A stretch of DNA of 64,000 nt from Pseudomonas putida (GTDB taxonomy: Bacteria; Pseudomonadota; Gammaproteobacteria; Pseudomonadales; Pseudomonadaceae), in contig CP163498.1 in the NCBI GenBank assembly GCA_041071465.1, positions 1,950,001-2,014,000 on the forward strand, in the 5' to 3' direction. Both the position numbers and the translations under genes were made by a program. The notes beneath the pieces are model-generated. The model ran no database searches and was not told the origin of the DNA. It saw only the letters and a list, made by a program, of their open reading frames with translations. This document shows, piece by piece, positions 21,432 through 31,352 of the stretch. The stretch's first letter is position 1, and the number at the start of each line of letters is the position of its first letter.

Positions 21432-22559
21432 GCCCAAGGCGCCGGCCAGGTACAACGCCGGCGCATTCAGCAGCAGCCGCGCCAGCTCCAGGCGCGCAGC
21501 CCAGCGCCGGTTCTCCAGCAAAGCGCCCAGCACGAACAGACCAAACGCCATCAGCGACCAGCCGAGCACCAGCGCGGCGATCGGCACGCGGTCGGCCACA
21601 TCCATCAGGTAGCTGCCCAAAGCCACATACACCACGAACTGCGCCGCCACGTAGGCTTGTTGCGCGCGGCCCAGGGCAATCTCGAACTTGCGAAACAGCG
21701 CCAGGTCCTGCTTGGCCTGCGGGTAGCGCGCAGCCACGTCGGCCGGGCGCCAACCGGTGGGCATGAACCAGATGCGCAGCTTGTCCCACAGGCTGGCGGT
21801 GTGCCGGGCGTCATGCCAGAGCTGGGCATAGAACTGCAGGTTGGCCCACAACGGGTTCCAGCTGGCCAACGGTGTCGTCACCCCGAACACCACCGGCTCG
21901 GCCGGGTCTTCCTCTTTGAAGGTGCCGAACAGACGGTCCCAGAGAATGAACACACCGCCGTAATTGCGATCCAAGTAAGCAGGGTTTTGCGCATGGTGGA
22001 CGCGATGGTTGGATGGTGTGATAAACACCCACTCGAGCCAGCCAAGCTTGGGGATGTGTCGGGTATGCACCCAGAACTGATACAGCAGGTTGAGCGAGGC
22101 CACGGTGATGAACACCAGTGGCGGTACGCCCACCAGCGCCAGCGGCAGGTAGAACAGCCACGAGAAGATGAACCCGCTACTGGTCTGGCGCAGCGCCGTG
22201 GTGAGGTTGTACTCCTCGCTCTGGTGATGCACCGAGTGTGCGGCCCACAGCACGTTGCGCTCATGCCCCAGGCGATGCAGCCAGTAGTAACAGAAGTCGT
22301 ACAGGACAAAGGCCAGCAGCCATACCCACCACGCCTCTGCCGGCAACCGCAAAACCGCCAGGTGTTCGAAGGCCAGCGCATAGGTGACCAGCCCTACCCC
22401 TTTGGTCAGCAGCCCGGTACTGGTCGACAGTGCGCCGGTGCTAAGGCTGTTGATCGAGTCGGCCAGGGTGAAATTGCGCTGGCCACGCACGCGGTCAGCT
22501 ACCAGCTCGACGGCAATCAGCACAAAGAAGAACGGCACGGCCAGCAGTATCAGGTCCAT
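21264..22559 (-). CDS. Sterol desaturase / fatty acid hydroxylase family protein
   Basis: A 431-residue integral membrane di-iron oxygenase-like protein. The three His boxes are visible: HRLGHE (~98), HSVHHQSEEYN (~111) and NHRVHHAQN (~188). Two to four helices precede them and three more lie at the C-terminus (from ~300). Substrate unknown; bacterial relatives act on fatty acids, carotenoids or alkylglycerols. ATG at 22559 is the second of two close in-frame starts. The tail (AQGAEAPTQPQQAAQ) is low complexity and overlaps the convergent dedA. Confidence 0.82.
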   Translation of the reverse strand: MDLILLAVPFFFVLIAVELVADRVRGQRNFTLADSINSLSTGALSTSTGLLTKGVGLVTYALAFEHLAVLRLPAEAWWVWLLAFVLYDFCYYWLHRLGHERNVLWAAHSVHHQSEEYNLTTALRQTSSGFIFSWLFYLPLALVGVPPLVFITVASLNLLYQFWVHTRHIPKLGWLEWVFITPSNHRVHHAQNPAYLDRNYGGVFILWDRLFGTFKEEDPAEPVVFGVTTPLASWNPLWANLQFYAQLWHDARHTASLWDKLRIWFMPTGWRPADVAARYPQAKQDLALFRKFEIALGRAQQAYVAAQFVVYVALGSYLMDVADRVPIAALVLGWSLMAFGLFVLGALLENRRWAARLELARLLLNAPALYLAGALGLAVVAPLAWFLLVAYSLLSLWGLGQARRLALRAQGAEAPTQPQQAAQRHQAAEHP

Positions 22560-22671
22560 GGGCACGACCTCAGGCGTTATCCACCAAGATTAGGCCGCAC
22601 CCGCGGGAATCCCTATGGCGACATCTGCCAAACTAGAGGACATTTAGCGCCTCGACACTGGAGTAGTGAAC

Positions 22672-23330
22672 ATGACAAAAAAAGTAGCGGTGATTCTTTC
22701 CGGCTGTGGCGTGTACGACGGCGCCGAAATCCACGAAAGCGTGATCACCCTGCTGCGCCTCGACCAGCGCGGTGCGCAGGTGCAGTGCTTCGCGCCGAAC
22801 ATTGCACAGATGCACGTCATCAACCACCTGACCGGCGAGGAAATGCCCGAGTCGCGTAATGTGCTGGTGGAATCGGCGCGCATAGCCCGCGGCGAGGTCA
22901 AGGACATCCGCGAGGCCAAGGCCGAGGACTTCGATGCGTTGATCGTGCCAGGCGGTTTTGGGGCGGCAAAGAACCTCTCCAATTTTGCCGTGGAAGGTGC
23001 CAACTGCAGCATCAACCCGGACGTACTGACCCTGGCCGAAGCCTTTGCCGACGCCTGCAAGCCGGTTGGGCTGATCTGCATCTCGCCGGCACTGGCCGCG
23101 AAGATCTACGGGCCGGGCGTGGTCTGCACCATCGGCAGCGACGCCGGCACGGCGGCGGCGGTCGAGAAGATGGGCGGCACCCATGAGGAGTGCGATGTGC
23201 ACGATATTGTCGAAGACTCCCAGCGCAAACTGGTGACTACGCCGGCTTACATGGAAGCCAAGTCGATCAGCGAAGCGGCGGGGGCATCTACAAGCTGGTG
23301 GACCGGGTGCTGGAACTGACACACGAGTAA
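22672..23330 (+). CDS. elbB: ElbB-type isoprenoid biosynthesis glyoxalase (DJ-1/PfpI family), one apparent frameshift
   Basis: DJ-1/PfpI fold protein of about 219 residues when restored; the E. coli orthologue ElbB (GlxIII-like) has weak glyoxalase activity and was linked to isoprenoid yield. The start MTKKVAVILSGCGVYDGAEI-type is diagnostic, DALIVPGGFGAAKNLS (~86-101) is present, and ICISPALAAK near ~136 lacks the usual nucleophile cysteine context, as in ElbB. A deletion in the G run at 23280-23284 hides the C-terminus GGIYKLVDRVLELTHE. ATG at 22672 is chosen over GTG at 22666. Confidence 0.88.
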
Positions 23331-23359
23331 GCACCGAAAGCGGCGCGGCCTTCTGTGCC

Positions 23360-23392
23360 TCGCGAAAGGGCCGCAACGCGCCCCTTTCGCGA
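23360..23392. terminator. Inverted repeat between convergent elbB and UPF0178 genes
   Basis: TCGCGAAAGGG / CCCTTTCGCGA arms (11 bp) with an 11-base GC-rich loop, followed by ACACAAGGCCG. This is the same family of intergenic palindrome as the one at 26923 and fits a bidirectional terminator. Confidence 0.6.
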
Positions 23393-23426
23393 CACAAGGC
23401 CGTTCCCACAGAGAACCGCAAGCTCT

Positions 23427-23879
23427 TCAGGACTTGGACAGCCGGGCAATGATCCGGTCCAGCGCATTGGCAAATGCCTGCTTCTCCCGCTCGCCATAAG
23501 CGCCCTGCCCGCCCCCCACCTGGCCCTGCTCGCGCAGCTCGGTGAACAGGTTGCGCGCCGCCAGGCGGTCGCCCATGTTGCGTTCGTCGAACTCTCGCCC
23601 ACGCGGGTCCAGTGCCGCCACGCCCTTTTTCACCAGGCGGTCGGCCAGCGGTACGTCACTGCAGATCACCAACTCGCCAGGCACGGCGTGCTCGACCAGG
23701 TAATCGTCGGCCGCGTCCATGCCGCTGGGTACCACAATCAGGCGCACGATCGCGAACGCCGGCTTGGCCACGGCCTGCCCCGCCACCATCACCACCTCGA
23801 ACTTGCGCTTGAGGGCGAACTTGACGATCAGATCCCTGGCCGCTTTGGGGCAGGCATCGGCATCGATCCATACACGCAT
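23427..23879 (-). CDS. UPF0178 (YaiI/YqxD) family protein, PIN-like
   Basis: A 150-residue protein starting MRVWIDADACPKAARDLIVK, the hallmark of the UPF0178 family. Acidic residues in IDADACP (4-10), SGMDAADDYLVEH (~53-65) and ICSDVPLADRL (~71-81) form a PIN/NYN-like putative nuclease site. The C-terminus has the family's GDRLAARNLF stretch. ATG at 23879 is chosen because homology begins there. Biological role not established. Confidence 0.87.
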   Translation of the reverse strand: MRVWIDADACPKAARDLIVKFALKRKFEVVMVAGQAVAKPAFAIVRLIVVPSGMDAADDYLVEHAVPGELVICSDVPLADRLVKKGVAALDPRGREFDERNMGDRLAARNLFTELREQGQVGGGQGAYGEREKQAFANALDRIIARLSKS

Positions 23880-24045
23880 CGGAAATTCTCGACTTGGACT
23901 CAATGCGCCCATCATGCCTGAAGCTCAGCGAAAGCTGGAGCGCGAGAACGCTGGAAAAATGGCGCCAGAATTACAATTACTGCTTATCCGACCCCGCCAC
24001 TCAGGCTAAACTCGCCACAGCTTCACTGGCCTGCCCGAGCGCGCA

Positions 24046-26901
24046 ATGAACCACCCTCACGAAATCCGCCCTGACCTGGACGAAGGCATCGACCGCAAGG
24101 TCCTGGCGACATTGCGTGCGCGCTTCCTGCAGTTAAACCAAGGGCGGCTGCAGCGGGCAATGGAAGGCCTGTCGACACGTCAGCAACAGGTACTGACGCT
24201 GCTACCGCTGCTGTTTCACGTAAACCACCCGCTGTTGCCAGGCTACGTCTCGGGCAGTACGCCTGCCGGCGTATCGGGCTATGCGCCAGGTGTCGAGCTG
24301 GTGGCGGAGGCCCAGCGCCTGGCGCGCTCGTTCACCTACAAGGCCGCGCATGGCAACCCGCCACGCCCGATTCACGGCCTGTTCCTGATGGGCAGCCTGG
24401 GCTCGCTGGCCCAGGCCGAGCACAGCGACATGGACCTGTGGGTGTGCCACGCACCCGGCTTGCCCGAACACCAGTTGGATGAACTGCGCCGCAAGTGCCA
24501 GCAACTGGAGGCCTGGGCGGCAAGCCTGGGAGCCGAAGCACACTTTTTCCTGATCGACACGCAGGGCTTCGCCCATGGCGAGCGCGATGGCCAGCTCGGC
24601 TCCGACGACTGTGGCACCACCCAGCACTACTTGCTGCTGGACGAGTTCTACCGCACCACCCTGTGGCTGGCCGGGCGCACACCGCTATGGTGGCTGGTGC
24701 CGGTGTATCAGGAACACAACTACCACAGTTATACCCAGACCCTGCTGTCCAAGCGGTTCATCCGCAGCCATGACGCCCTCGACCTCGGCAACCTGGCGCA
24801 CATTCCGCCCGGCGAGTTCGTCGGCGCCGGCCTGTGGCAGCTGTTCAAAGGTATCGACTCGCCCTACAAATCGCTGCTCAAACTGCTGCTGACCGAAGCC
24901 TACGCCAGCGAACACCCTGCCGTGCGCTGCCTGAGCCTGGACTACAAGCAGGCCGTGTTCGCCAACCAGCTAGACCTCGACGAGCTCGACCCCTACGTGA
25001 TGGTTTACCGGCGCATCGAACGCTACCTGCTGCAACGTGGCGAACACGCGCGCCTGGAGCTGGTACGCCGCAGCCTGTACCTCAAGGTGAACAAGAAGCT
25101 CAGCGACCAGGGTCGCAGCATGGGCTGGCAACGCCGGCTGCTGCAGCGCCTGACCGACGAGTGGGGCTGGAGCCAGCAACAGCTGGCCTTGCTGGACAGC
25201 CGCCGTCAATGGAAAGTGCAACAGGTTGCTGTCGAGCGCCGCGAACTGGTGGCCGAGCTGAACCACAGTTACCGCTTCCTCAGCCAGTTCGCGCTCACCC
25301 AGAACGCCAGCAGCCGCGCCGACCAGCGCGACCTCAATGTACTGGGCCGGCGCCTGTATGCGGCGTTCGAGCGCCGCGCCGGCAAGGTCGAAGTGATCAA
25401 CCCCGGTATCGCCCCAGACCTCGCCGAAGGCACCTTGACCTTGGTCCAGGCACCCAACCGCAAGGAGCCGGGCAACCACCACTGGGAGCTTTACAGCGGC
25501 AACTTGAGCACCCACGAGGTGGAGCACTTCAGCCCGATCAAGCGCTGCCGCGAGCTGCTCGAGCTGCTCGCCTGGGCCCATCGCAACGGCGTGATCGACA
25601 GCAGCACCCGCCTGGCGCTGCACCCAGGCAGTAGCGACCTTGGCGAGTACGAGCTGTTCAACCTGCTGGGCTGCCTGCAGCAGAGCATTCCCCTGCCCTT
25701 GCCGACCGTCAGTGAAGTGCGCCTGCTGCAGCCCAGCGTTGCCGACGAGGTGCTGTTGCTGGTCAATGTCGCCATCGACCCGCTGCGCCATCACCGCGAC
25801 CTGAACATTCTGATGACCACCGAGCGCACCGACTCGCTGAGCTACGCCGGCGTGCGCGAAAACCTGGTGCTGACCCTGGACCAGGTCACCATCAACAGCT
25901 GGAACGAGGTGCTGGTCCAGCGCTATGACGGCGAGCACGCACTGGTGCGCTGCCTGCGCGATTTCCTCAACAGCCCGGTACTGCACGGCCACCGGCCGCG
26001 GGTGCGGGTGCGCTGCTTCTGCCAGAGCCGCGCCCAGGCCATCGGCCAGCGTGTAGAGGAGATTTTCGACACCGTGCAACTGCTGCTGGACCAGGGGCTG
26101 CACCATCGCTACCTGCTGCAGGTAGCCCAGCACACCCATGTACTGGAGCTGCTACCCCAGCATGTCAGCCTGACCACCCTGGACGAGCATGAGGCGCTGC
26201 TAGCCTACCTGGGCGAAGAGCGCGGCGCCTACAGCCCGCTGTACCTGGACGCCAACGCCCTGCAAGACCACGACCTGCGCCTGGTACTGGAGCACGGCAG
26301 GCCGGCCTGTATCCAGGTGTTCTATCGCCTGCAGGACGGCTGGGCCGAGCTGTATGTGTTGGATGAGTACAACGCGCTGTGGCAACAACGCCTGCCATTG
26401 CATGACGAAACGCACTTGCTGCTGCCGCTGCAACGCTTTCTGCGCTCGGTGGTGATGCGTCGCGATGCCCGCCTGCCGCTCGACGGCCTGCGGCCGGCCT
26501 CGCTGGATATCCACTATGCGCAGCTTCTGCCCTCTGGCGCAGGCAAGGCACGCAGCATCGAGCCGCGCCTGGCCCCGATCGAGGGCAGCGACCAGCCTTA
26601 CTATGAGGTGCAGGCGATCATCCAGGCCGGGGTCGCGGGCGCGGCGCATGTAACGCTGTATTGCGACCAACAGGAGTTTTCCGAGCTGGAGCATGGCGAG
26701 CAGCTGTATGCGGTGGTGGCCCGGCAGATCATTGGCCAGCGCCACGGCGCAGGGCAGTACCAGTGCTATATCACCGACCTGGATTTATCCGAGTTGCTGG
26801 ATGACCGGCTGGGGGCGACGCAGGTGTACCTGAGCTACAAGCGGGTGCTGGAGCAGGCTTTGAATGAGGGGCTGGAGCAGGTTTTGGCGGAAGGCGCCTG
26901 A
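24046..26901 (+). CDS. cyaA: Class I adenylate cyclase
   Basis: Makes cAMP, the ligand of Vfr/CRP. The 951 residues match class I enterobacterial-type cyclases: an N-terminal catalytic nucleotidyltransferase-like domain with GSLGSLAQAEHSDMDLWVCH (~110-130; GS motif and DxD metal ligands), FIRSHDALDLGNL (~238-250), and a long C-terminal regulatory half. The gene stands alone, followed by a long palindrome and convergent rnk, the order seen in Pseudomonas. Confidence 0.95.
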   Translation: MNHPHEIRPDLDEGIDRKVLATLRARFLQLNQGRLQRAMEGLSTRQQQVLTLLPLLFHVNHPLLPGYVSGSTPAGVSGYAPGVELVAEAQRLARSFTYKAAHGNPPRPIHGLFLMGSLGSLAQAEHSDMDLWVCHAPGLPEHQLDELRRKCQQLEAWAASLGAEAHFFLIDTQGFAHGERDGQLGSDDCGTTQHYLLLDEFYRTTLWLAGRTPLWWLVPVYQEHNYHSYTQTLLSKRFIRSHDALDLGNLAHIPPGEFVGAGLWQLFKGIDSPYKSLLKLLLTEAYASEHPAVRCLSLDYKQAVFANQLDLDELDPYVMVYRRIERYLLQRGEHARLELVRRSLYLKVNKKLSDQGRSMGWQRRLLQRLTDEWGWSQQQLALLDSRRQWKVQQVAVERRELVAELNHSYRFLSQFALTQNASSRADQRDLNVLGRRLYAAFERRAGKVEVINPGIAPDLAEGTLTLVQAPNRKEPGNHHWELYSGNLSTHEVEHFSPIKRCRELLELLAWAHRNGVIDSSTRLALHPGSSDLGEYELFNLLGCLQQSIPLPLPTVSEVRLLQPSVADEVLLLVNVAIDPLRHHRDLNILMTTERTDSLSYAGVRENLVLTLDQVTINSWNEVLVQRYDGEHALVRCLRDFLNSPVLHGHRPRVRVRCFCQSRAQAIGQRVEEIFDTVQLLLDQGLHHRYLLQVAQHTHVLELLPQHVSLTTLDEHEALLAYLGEERGAYSPLYLDANALQDHDLRLVLEHGRPACIQVFYRLQDGWAELYVLDEYNALWQQRLPLHDETHLLLPLQRFLRSVVMRRDARLPLDGLRPASLDIHYAQLLPSGAGKARSIEPRLAPIEGSDQPYYEVQAIIQAGVAGAAHVTLYCDQQEFSELEHGEQLYAVVARQIIGQRHGAGQYQCYITDLDLSELLDDRLGATQVYLSYKRVLEQALNEGLEQVLAEGA

Positions 26902-26922
26902 ATTGCCGGGGGTGCTTTGCAC

Positions 26923-26994
26923 CCCATCGCGACACAAGGCCGCTCCTACAGGGGAATGCGATTCCTTGTAGAAGCGGCCTTGTGTCGCGATGGG
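26923..26994. repeat. Long perfect inverted repeat after cyaA
   Basis: Two perfect 22-bp arms (starting CCCATCGCGACACAAGGC) 28 bases apart, between convergent cyaA and rnk. The sequence is of the dispersed P. putida intergenic palindrome type and probably terminates both genes. Confidence 0.8.
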
Positions 26995-27017
26995 CCGCAA
27001 AGCGGCCCCCTTGGCCC

Positions 27018-27428
27018 TTACAGGTCGAAATCGCCCGCCGCTTCCGGTTGGTATTCCACTTCCAGCAGCTTCAGCTTGAGGGTCTTGCCACCCGGTGCCG
27101 GCCAGTCGATCTGCTCGCCCACCGACAACCCCAGCAAGGCGCAGCCAATGGGCGCCAGGATCGAAACCTTGCCCTCCGGCCCGGCATCCTTCGGGTAAAC
27201 CAACGTCAGGTGGTAATCCTTGCCGCTGGCTTCCTCACGGCAGTGCACGCGCGAGTTCATGGTCACCACGCCCGCTGGCACTTCCTCGTGACCGACCACC
27301 TGCCCGGCGCGGTCCAGCTCGTCCTGCAAGGCGAGCACACCCGGCGTACTCTCGTCGAGGCTGTCGATCAGACGCTCCAGACGTTGTACGTCCAATCGGG
27401 TGAGGATGAGGGAAGGCTTGGTGCTCAT
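27018..27428 (-). CDS. rnk: Nucleoside diphosphate kinase regulator Rnk
   Basis: A 136-residue GreA/GreB-like protein: a short N-terminal coiled coil (LTRLDVQRLERLIDSLDEST) and a C-terminal FKBP-like domain (VYPKDAGPEGKVSILAPIGCALLGLSVGE, the last in two blocks). It binds RNA polymerase near the secondary channel and influences Ndk levels and alginate in P. aeruginosa. ATG at 27428 begins MSTKPSLILTRLD. A terminator of the upstream DUF1289 gene sits in the leader. Confidence 0.92.
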   Translation of the reverse strand: MSTKPSLILTRLDVQRLERLIDSLDESTPGVLALQDELDRAGQVVGHEEVPAGVVTMNSRVHCREEASGKDYHLTLVYPKDAGPEGKVSILAPIGCALLGLSVGEQIDWPAPGGKTLKLKLLEVEYQPEAAGDFDL

Positions 27429-27477
27429 GATCCAGTCAGACTCCTTTGAACAGGCAGTTTTCAATGTGCAAATAAAG

Positions 27478-27503
27478 CAAAACCCCGCCCAAGGGCGGGG
27501 TTT
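27478..27503 (-). terminator. Terminator after the DUF1289 gene
   Basis: CCCCGCCC - TT - GGGCGGGG hairpin followed on the minus strand by TTTTGCTTTATTT, about 72 bp past the DUF1289 stop. Confidence 0.85.
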
Positions 27504-27574
27504 GAGAAGGCTTTGGCGTCACCGACGCAGAACCCGACACTACCACAGCCGGGTAAATACTCAAGCCCCTGCGC

Positions 27575-27799
27575 TCAGTGTGCCTTAGCCTGATCGCGCA
27601 AGGCCTGGGCCTCGCGGCAGATCTGCCGACGCCGTTCGTCGTCAGCCGAGCGCCATTCGCGGATGTGCTCGACATGCCGGTGGCAACCTGTGCACACCCG
27701 CTGTTCGTCCAACCGGCATACGCTAATGCACGGCGATGGCACGGCGGGGCTGACGTTGCTGTAAAGCGGCTTGGGCGGCCGAGCCTGGGCGCTGCTCAT
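27575..27799 (-). CDS. DUF1289 cysteine-rich protein
   Basis: A 74-residue protein with the DUF1289 core SPCISVCRLDEQRVCTGCHR (four Cys, residues ~22-41) followed by EWRSADDERRRQI, probably a small metal-binding fold. It begins 2 bp after the cyaY stop, so it is the second gene of a cyaY operon; linkage to iron-sulfur metabolism is suggested only by that neighbour. ATG at 27799. Confidence 0.85.
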   Translation of the reverse strand: MSSAQARPPKPLYSNVSPAVPSPCISVCRLDEQRVCTGCHRHVEHIREWRSADDERRRQICREAQALRDQAKAH

Positions 27800-27800
27800 G

Positions 27801-28133
27801 TCAGATCTCGTCGAAGTCCAGCTTCTCGCCGGCCCGCTCCCAGACGATGCGCTCGAGCATTTCGCCCAGCAGTTCTTCGCTCTTTTCGCACACCCACTTC
27901 TTGCTCTCTTCGTCGTAGTCGAAGTGGAAACCACCGGAACGGTCGGCCAGCCACAGCTGGCGCAGCGGCTCCTGGCGGCTGAAGATCAGTTGGGCGCCGC
28001 CCTCGAACTTGACGGTAAGGACGCCGGCGGAGTTCTCCATGTCCAGGTCCATGCCGCTCTCGTCGAACAGGTCTTCCAGGGCCTGTTGGGTCGCGTCGAC
28101 CAGATCATGGAAACGCGCTTCACTCAAACTCAT
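27801..28133 (-). CDS. cyaY: Frataxin-like iron donor CyaY
   Basis: Iron-binding regulator of IscS-dependent Fe-S cluster assembly. The 110 residues start MSLSEARFHDLVDATQQALE, with the acidic first helix that binds iron, then VLTVKFEGGAQLIFSRQEPLRQLWLA-type beta sheet carrying the conserved N/S-Q-P-x-x-Q-x-W motif, and end in an acidic DFDEI tail. Divergent from lptM-lysA across 190 bp. Confidence 0.95.
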   Translation of the reverse strand: MSLSEARFHDLVDATQQALEDLFDESGMDLDMENSAGVLTVKFEGGAQLIFSRQEPLRQLWLADRSGGFHFDYDEESKKWVCEKSEELLGEMLERIVWERAGEKLDFDEI

Positions 28134-28323
28134 TGCAGGAACCTCGAAATTGGCTGCGTTACAGGCAAGCCGGGCAAGATACGGGCGCTTGCCGCCGAAT
28201 GCAAAGATTAGCCACTGAAGGGGGTAAGAATAGCCCGCCCGGCGGACCGGTCCTTGCATAGGCAAGCCGCCGGTCGCTCGGTATACTCGGGCGCAATACT
28301 GCATTTTTCTAAGGATTTCACCC

Positions 28324-28536
28324 ATGAAGCGCCTGATTTCCTCCTTCGCGGCGCTGGTCGCTGTTGCCTGCCTCGTTTCTGCCTGCGGCCAGAAAGGCCC
28401 GTTGTATCTGCCTGAAGACGGCGATAACGGCAAAGCGCACAAGGCGCACCAGCACCAGCCCAAAGCCAAGCCGGCCCCGGTACAAGAGCAGCAGCCCGAA
28501 CTGCAGCCCGAGCCCGAGCAGTCGCCAGCGCAGTAA
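28324..28536 (+). CDS. lptM: LPS translocon maturation chaperone LptM (lipopeptide LppL)
   Basis: A 70-residue outer-membrane lipoprotein. Signal peptide MKRLISSFAALVAVACL with lipobox LVSAC (Cys21) followed directly by GQKGPLYLPE, the LptM hallmark that helps LptD disulfide maturation in E. coli. The rest is a Pro/Gln/Glu-rich tail. It lies 9 bp before lysA in the conserved lptM-lysA-dapF cluster, known in P. aeruginosa as lppL. Confidence 0.93.
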   Translation: MKRLISSFAALVAVACLVSACGQKGPLYLPEDGDNGKAHKAHQHQPKAKPAPVQEQQPELQPEPEQSPAQ

Positions 28537-28545
28537 GGAAACCAG

Positions 28546-29793
28546 ATGAACGCTTTCAACTACCGCGACGGTGAGCTGTTCGCGGAAGGCGTGGCCCTGT
28601 CGGCCATCGCCGAGCGCTACGGCACCCCCACCTACGTGTATTCGCGCGCCCACATCGAGGCCCAGTACCGTAGCTACGCCGATGCCCTGCAAGGCACTGA
28701 ACACTTGGTGTGCTTCGCGGTAAAGGCCAACTCCAACCTGGGCGTACTGAATGTACTGGCGCGCCTGGGCGCAGGTTTCGACATTGTCTCCGGCGGTGAG
28801 CTGGAGCGCGTGCTGGCCGCTGGCGGGCGCGCAGACCGCGTGGTCTTCTCCGGCGTCGGTAAAACCCGTGAAGACATGCGCCGCGCCCTGGAAGTTGGCG
28901 TGCACTGCTTCAACGTCGAATCCACCGACGAACTGGAGCGCCTGCAAGTAGTGGCCGCTGAAATGGGCAAGGTTGCCCCGGTGTCGCTGCGCGTCAACCC
29001 GGACGTCGATGCCGGTACCCACCCCTACATCTCCACAGGCCTCAAAGAAAACAAGTTCGGCATCGCCATCGCCGACGCCGAGGCCATCTACGTGCGTGCC
29101 GCACAGCTGCCGAACCTGGAAGTGGTCGGTGTCGACTGCCACATTGGCTCGCAGCTGACCACCGTGGAGCCGTTCCTCGACGCACTCGACCGCCTGCTGG
29201 TACTGGTCGACCGCCTGGCCGAATGCGGTATCCACCTGCGCCACCTGGACTTGGGCGGCGGTGTTGGCGTTCGCTACCGCGACGAACAGCCGCCGCTGGT
29301 GGCCGACTACATCAAAGCCATCCGCGAGCGCGTGGGCGAGCGCGACCTGGCCCTGGTGTTCGAGCCGGGCCGCTACATCGTGGCCAACGCTGGCGTGCTG
29401 CTGACCCGTGTGGAATACCTCAAGCACACCGAACACAAGGACTTCGCCATCATCGATGCGGCGATGAACGACCTGATTCGGCCGGCCCTGTATCAAGCCT
29501 GGATGGGTGTCAGCGCGGTCAAGCCTCGTGCGGGCGAAGGCCGTGCCTACGATCTGGTCGGCCCTATCTGCGAGACCGGCGACTTCCTTGGCAAGGACCG
29601 CGTGCTGAACCTGGCCGAAGGTGACTTGCTGGCCGTAGCGTCTGCGGGCGCCTATGGTTTTGTCATGAGTTCCAACTACAACACCCGTGGCCGTTGCGCT
29701 GAAATCCTGGTCGACGGCGACCAGGCGTTCGAAGTACGCCGCCGCGAGACCATCGCCGAACTGTACGCTGGCGAAAGCCTGCTGCCGGAGTAA
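28546..29793 (+). CDS. lysA: Diaminopimelate decarboxylase
   Basis: PLP enzyme for the last step of lysine synthesis, meso-DAP to lysine plus CO2. The 415-residue alanine-racemase-like TIM barrel has the PLP lysine in CFAVKANSN (K60). The HIGSQ motif (~197), the LDLGGG glycine loop (~234) and the EPGR motif (~278) contact PLP and substrate. Stop to dapF ATG is 4 bp, so both are coupled in one operon. Confidence 0.97.
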   Translation: MNAFNYRDGELFAEGVALSAIAERYGTPTYVYSRAHIEAQYRSYADALQGTEHLVCFAVKANSNLGVLNVLARLGAGFDIVSGGELERVLAAGGRADRVVFSGVGKTREDMRRALEVGVHCFNVESTDELERLQVVAAEMGKVAPVSLRVNPDVDAGTHPYISTGLKENKFGIAIADAEAIYVRAAQLPNLEVVGVDCHIGSQLTTVEPFLDALDRLLVLVDRLAECGIHLRHLDLGGGVGVRYRDEQPPLVADYIKAIRERVGERDLALVFEPGRYIVANAGVLLTRVEYLKHTEHKDFAIIDAAMNDLIRPALYQAWMGVSAVKPRAGEGRAYDLVGPICETGDFLGKDRVLNLAEGDLLAVASAGAYGFVMSSNYNTRGRCAEILVDGDQAFEVRRRETIAELYAGESLLPE

Positions 29794-29797
29794 GCCC

Positions 29798-30628
29798 ATG
29801 CTGCTGCGTTTTACCAAGATGCATGGGCTGGGCAACGACTTCATGGTCCTCGACCTGGTCAGCCAGCACGCGCACATCCAGCCCAAGCACGCCAAGCAAT
29901 GGGGTGATCGCCATACCGGCATCGGCTTCGACCAATTGCTGATCGTCGAGGCGCCGAACAACCCGGAAGTGGACTTCCGCTACCGCATCTTCAATGCCGA
30001 CGGCTCCGAGGTCGAGCAATGTGGCAACGGTGCTCGTTGTTTCGCCCGCTTCGTGCTGGACAAGCGCCTGACTGCGAAAAAGCGCATTCGTGTGGAAACC
30101 AAGAGCGGCATCATCGTGCTGGACGTGCAGAACGACGGCCAGGTGAGTGTCGACATGGGCCCGCCGCGCTTCATCCCTGCCGAAATCCCCTTCGTCGCCG
30201 ACGCACAGGCGCTGAGCTACCCACTGGAAGTTGACGGCCAGCTGCATTCGATTGCCGCCGTGTCCATGGGTAACCCGCACGCCGTGCTGCGTGTCGACGA
30301 CGTGCGTACTGCCCCCGTGCATGAGCTGGGCCCGAAGATCGAAAACCACCCACGCTTCCCGCAGCGGGTGAATGCCGGCTTCATCCAGGTCATCGACCGC
30401 CACCGCGCCAACCTGCGCGTGTGGGAACGCGGCGCGGGCGAAACCCAGGCCTGCGGCACCGGCGCCTGCGCCGCAGCCGTGGCAGCCATCAGTCAGGGCT
30501 GGATGGACTCTCCGGTGTCCCTCGACCTGCCCGGCGGGCGCCTGCACATCGAATGGGCCGGCCCCGGCAAGCCCGTACTGATGACCGGCCCGGCCGTACG
30601 CGTCTACGAAGGACAGGTTCGTCTCTAA
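29798..30628 (+). CDS. dapF: Diaminopimelate epimerase
   Basis: Interconverts LL- and meso-DAP without a cofactor. 276 residues in two mirror domains; the two active-site cysteines are visible in QCGNGARC (~73-80) and ACGTGACAAA (~219-228). The start [15 protein letters not shown] is typical. Meso-DAP feeds both lysA upstream and peptidoglycan synthesis. Confidence 0.97.
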   Translation: MLLRFTKMHGLGNDFMVLDLVSQHAHIQPKHAKQWGDRHTGIGFDQLLIVEAPNNPEVDFRYRIFNADGSEVEQCGNGARCFARFVLDKRLTAKKRIRVETKSGIIVLDVQNDGQVSVDMGPPRFIPAEIPFVADAQALSYPLEVDGQLHSIAAVSMGNPHAVLRVDDVRTAPVHELGPKIENHPRFPQRVNAGFIQVIDRHRANLRVWERGAGETQACGTGACAAAVAAISQGWMDSPVSLDLPGGRLHIEWAGPGKPVLMTGPAVRVYEGQVRL

Positions 30629-30641
30629 GCGAGTAACCGCC

Positions 30642-31352
30642 ATGACCGATCAGCCCAAGGTTGTACCCAAGCAGTCCACCGAACTCGATGCCGAAGCGGT
30701 GGTCGCCTACCTGCGCGCCCACCCCACCTTCTTCGCCGAGCACGACGAGCTGCTGATCGAACAGCACATCCCGCACCAGCGTGGTGACAGCGTGTCGCTG
30801 GTGGAGCGCCAGCTCAAGCTGCTGCGTGACCGCAACATCGAAATGCGCCATCGTCTGTCGCAACTGATGGACGTGGCCCGCGACAACGACCGGCTGTTCG
30901 ACAAGACCCGCCGGCTGATCCTTGACCTGCTGGATGCCGGCAGCCTGGAAGACGTGGTCATGGCGGTCGAAGACAGCCTGCGCCAGGAGTTCCAGGTGCC
31001 CTTCGTCAGCTTGATCCTGTTCGGCGACAACGTCGCGCCGGTCGGGCGCTGGGTCAGCAACGCCGAGGCCCAGCAGGCCATCGGCGCCCTGCTGGGCGGC
31101 GGCAAGACGGTCAGCGGCAACCTGCGCGAGCACGAGCTGGCCTTCCTGTTCGGCGAGGAACAGCGCCGGGAAGTAGGCTCCAGTGCCGTGGCCACCCTTG
31201 AGTACCAGGGGCTGCATGGGGTGCTGGCCATCGGCAGCCGCGACCCGCAACACTACAAGAGCAGCGTCGGCACCCTGTTCCTCGGCTACATCGCCGAAGT
31301 ACTCGGCCGCGTTGTGCCACGCGTTACCCAGACCCTGCGCTCGGTACGCTGA
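30642..31352 (+). CDS. DUF484 (GAF-like) family protein
   Basis: A 236-residue cytosolic protein conserved between dapF and xerC in gamma-proteobacteria. The N-terminal block [16 protein letters not shown] (~22-37) is the family hallmark, followed by a short coiled coil ([17 protein letters not shown]) and a GAF-like domain ending [13 protein letters not shown]. Its stop overlaps the xerC ATG (TGATG). No biochemical role is known. Confidence 0.88.

Noticed and set aside
28318..29961. 547-codon open frame opposite lysA
   Set aside because: lysA and dapF are unmistakable on the plus strand; the antisense frame has no ribosome binding site or recognisable domain.
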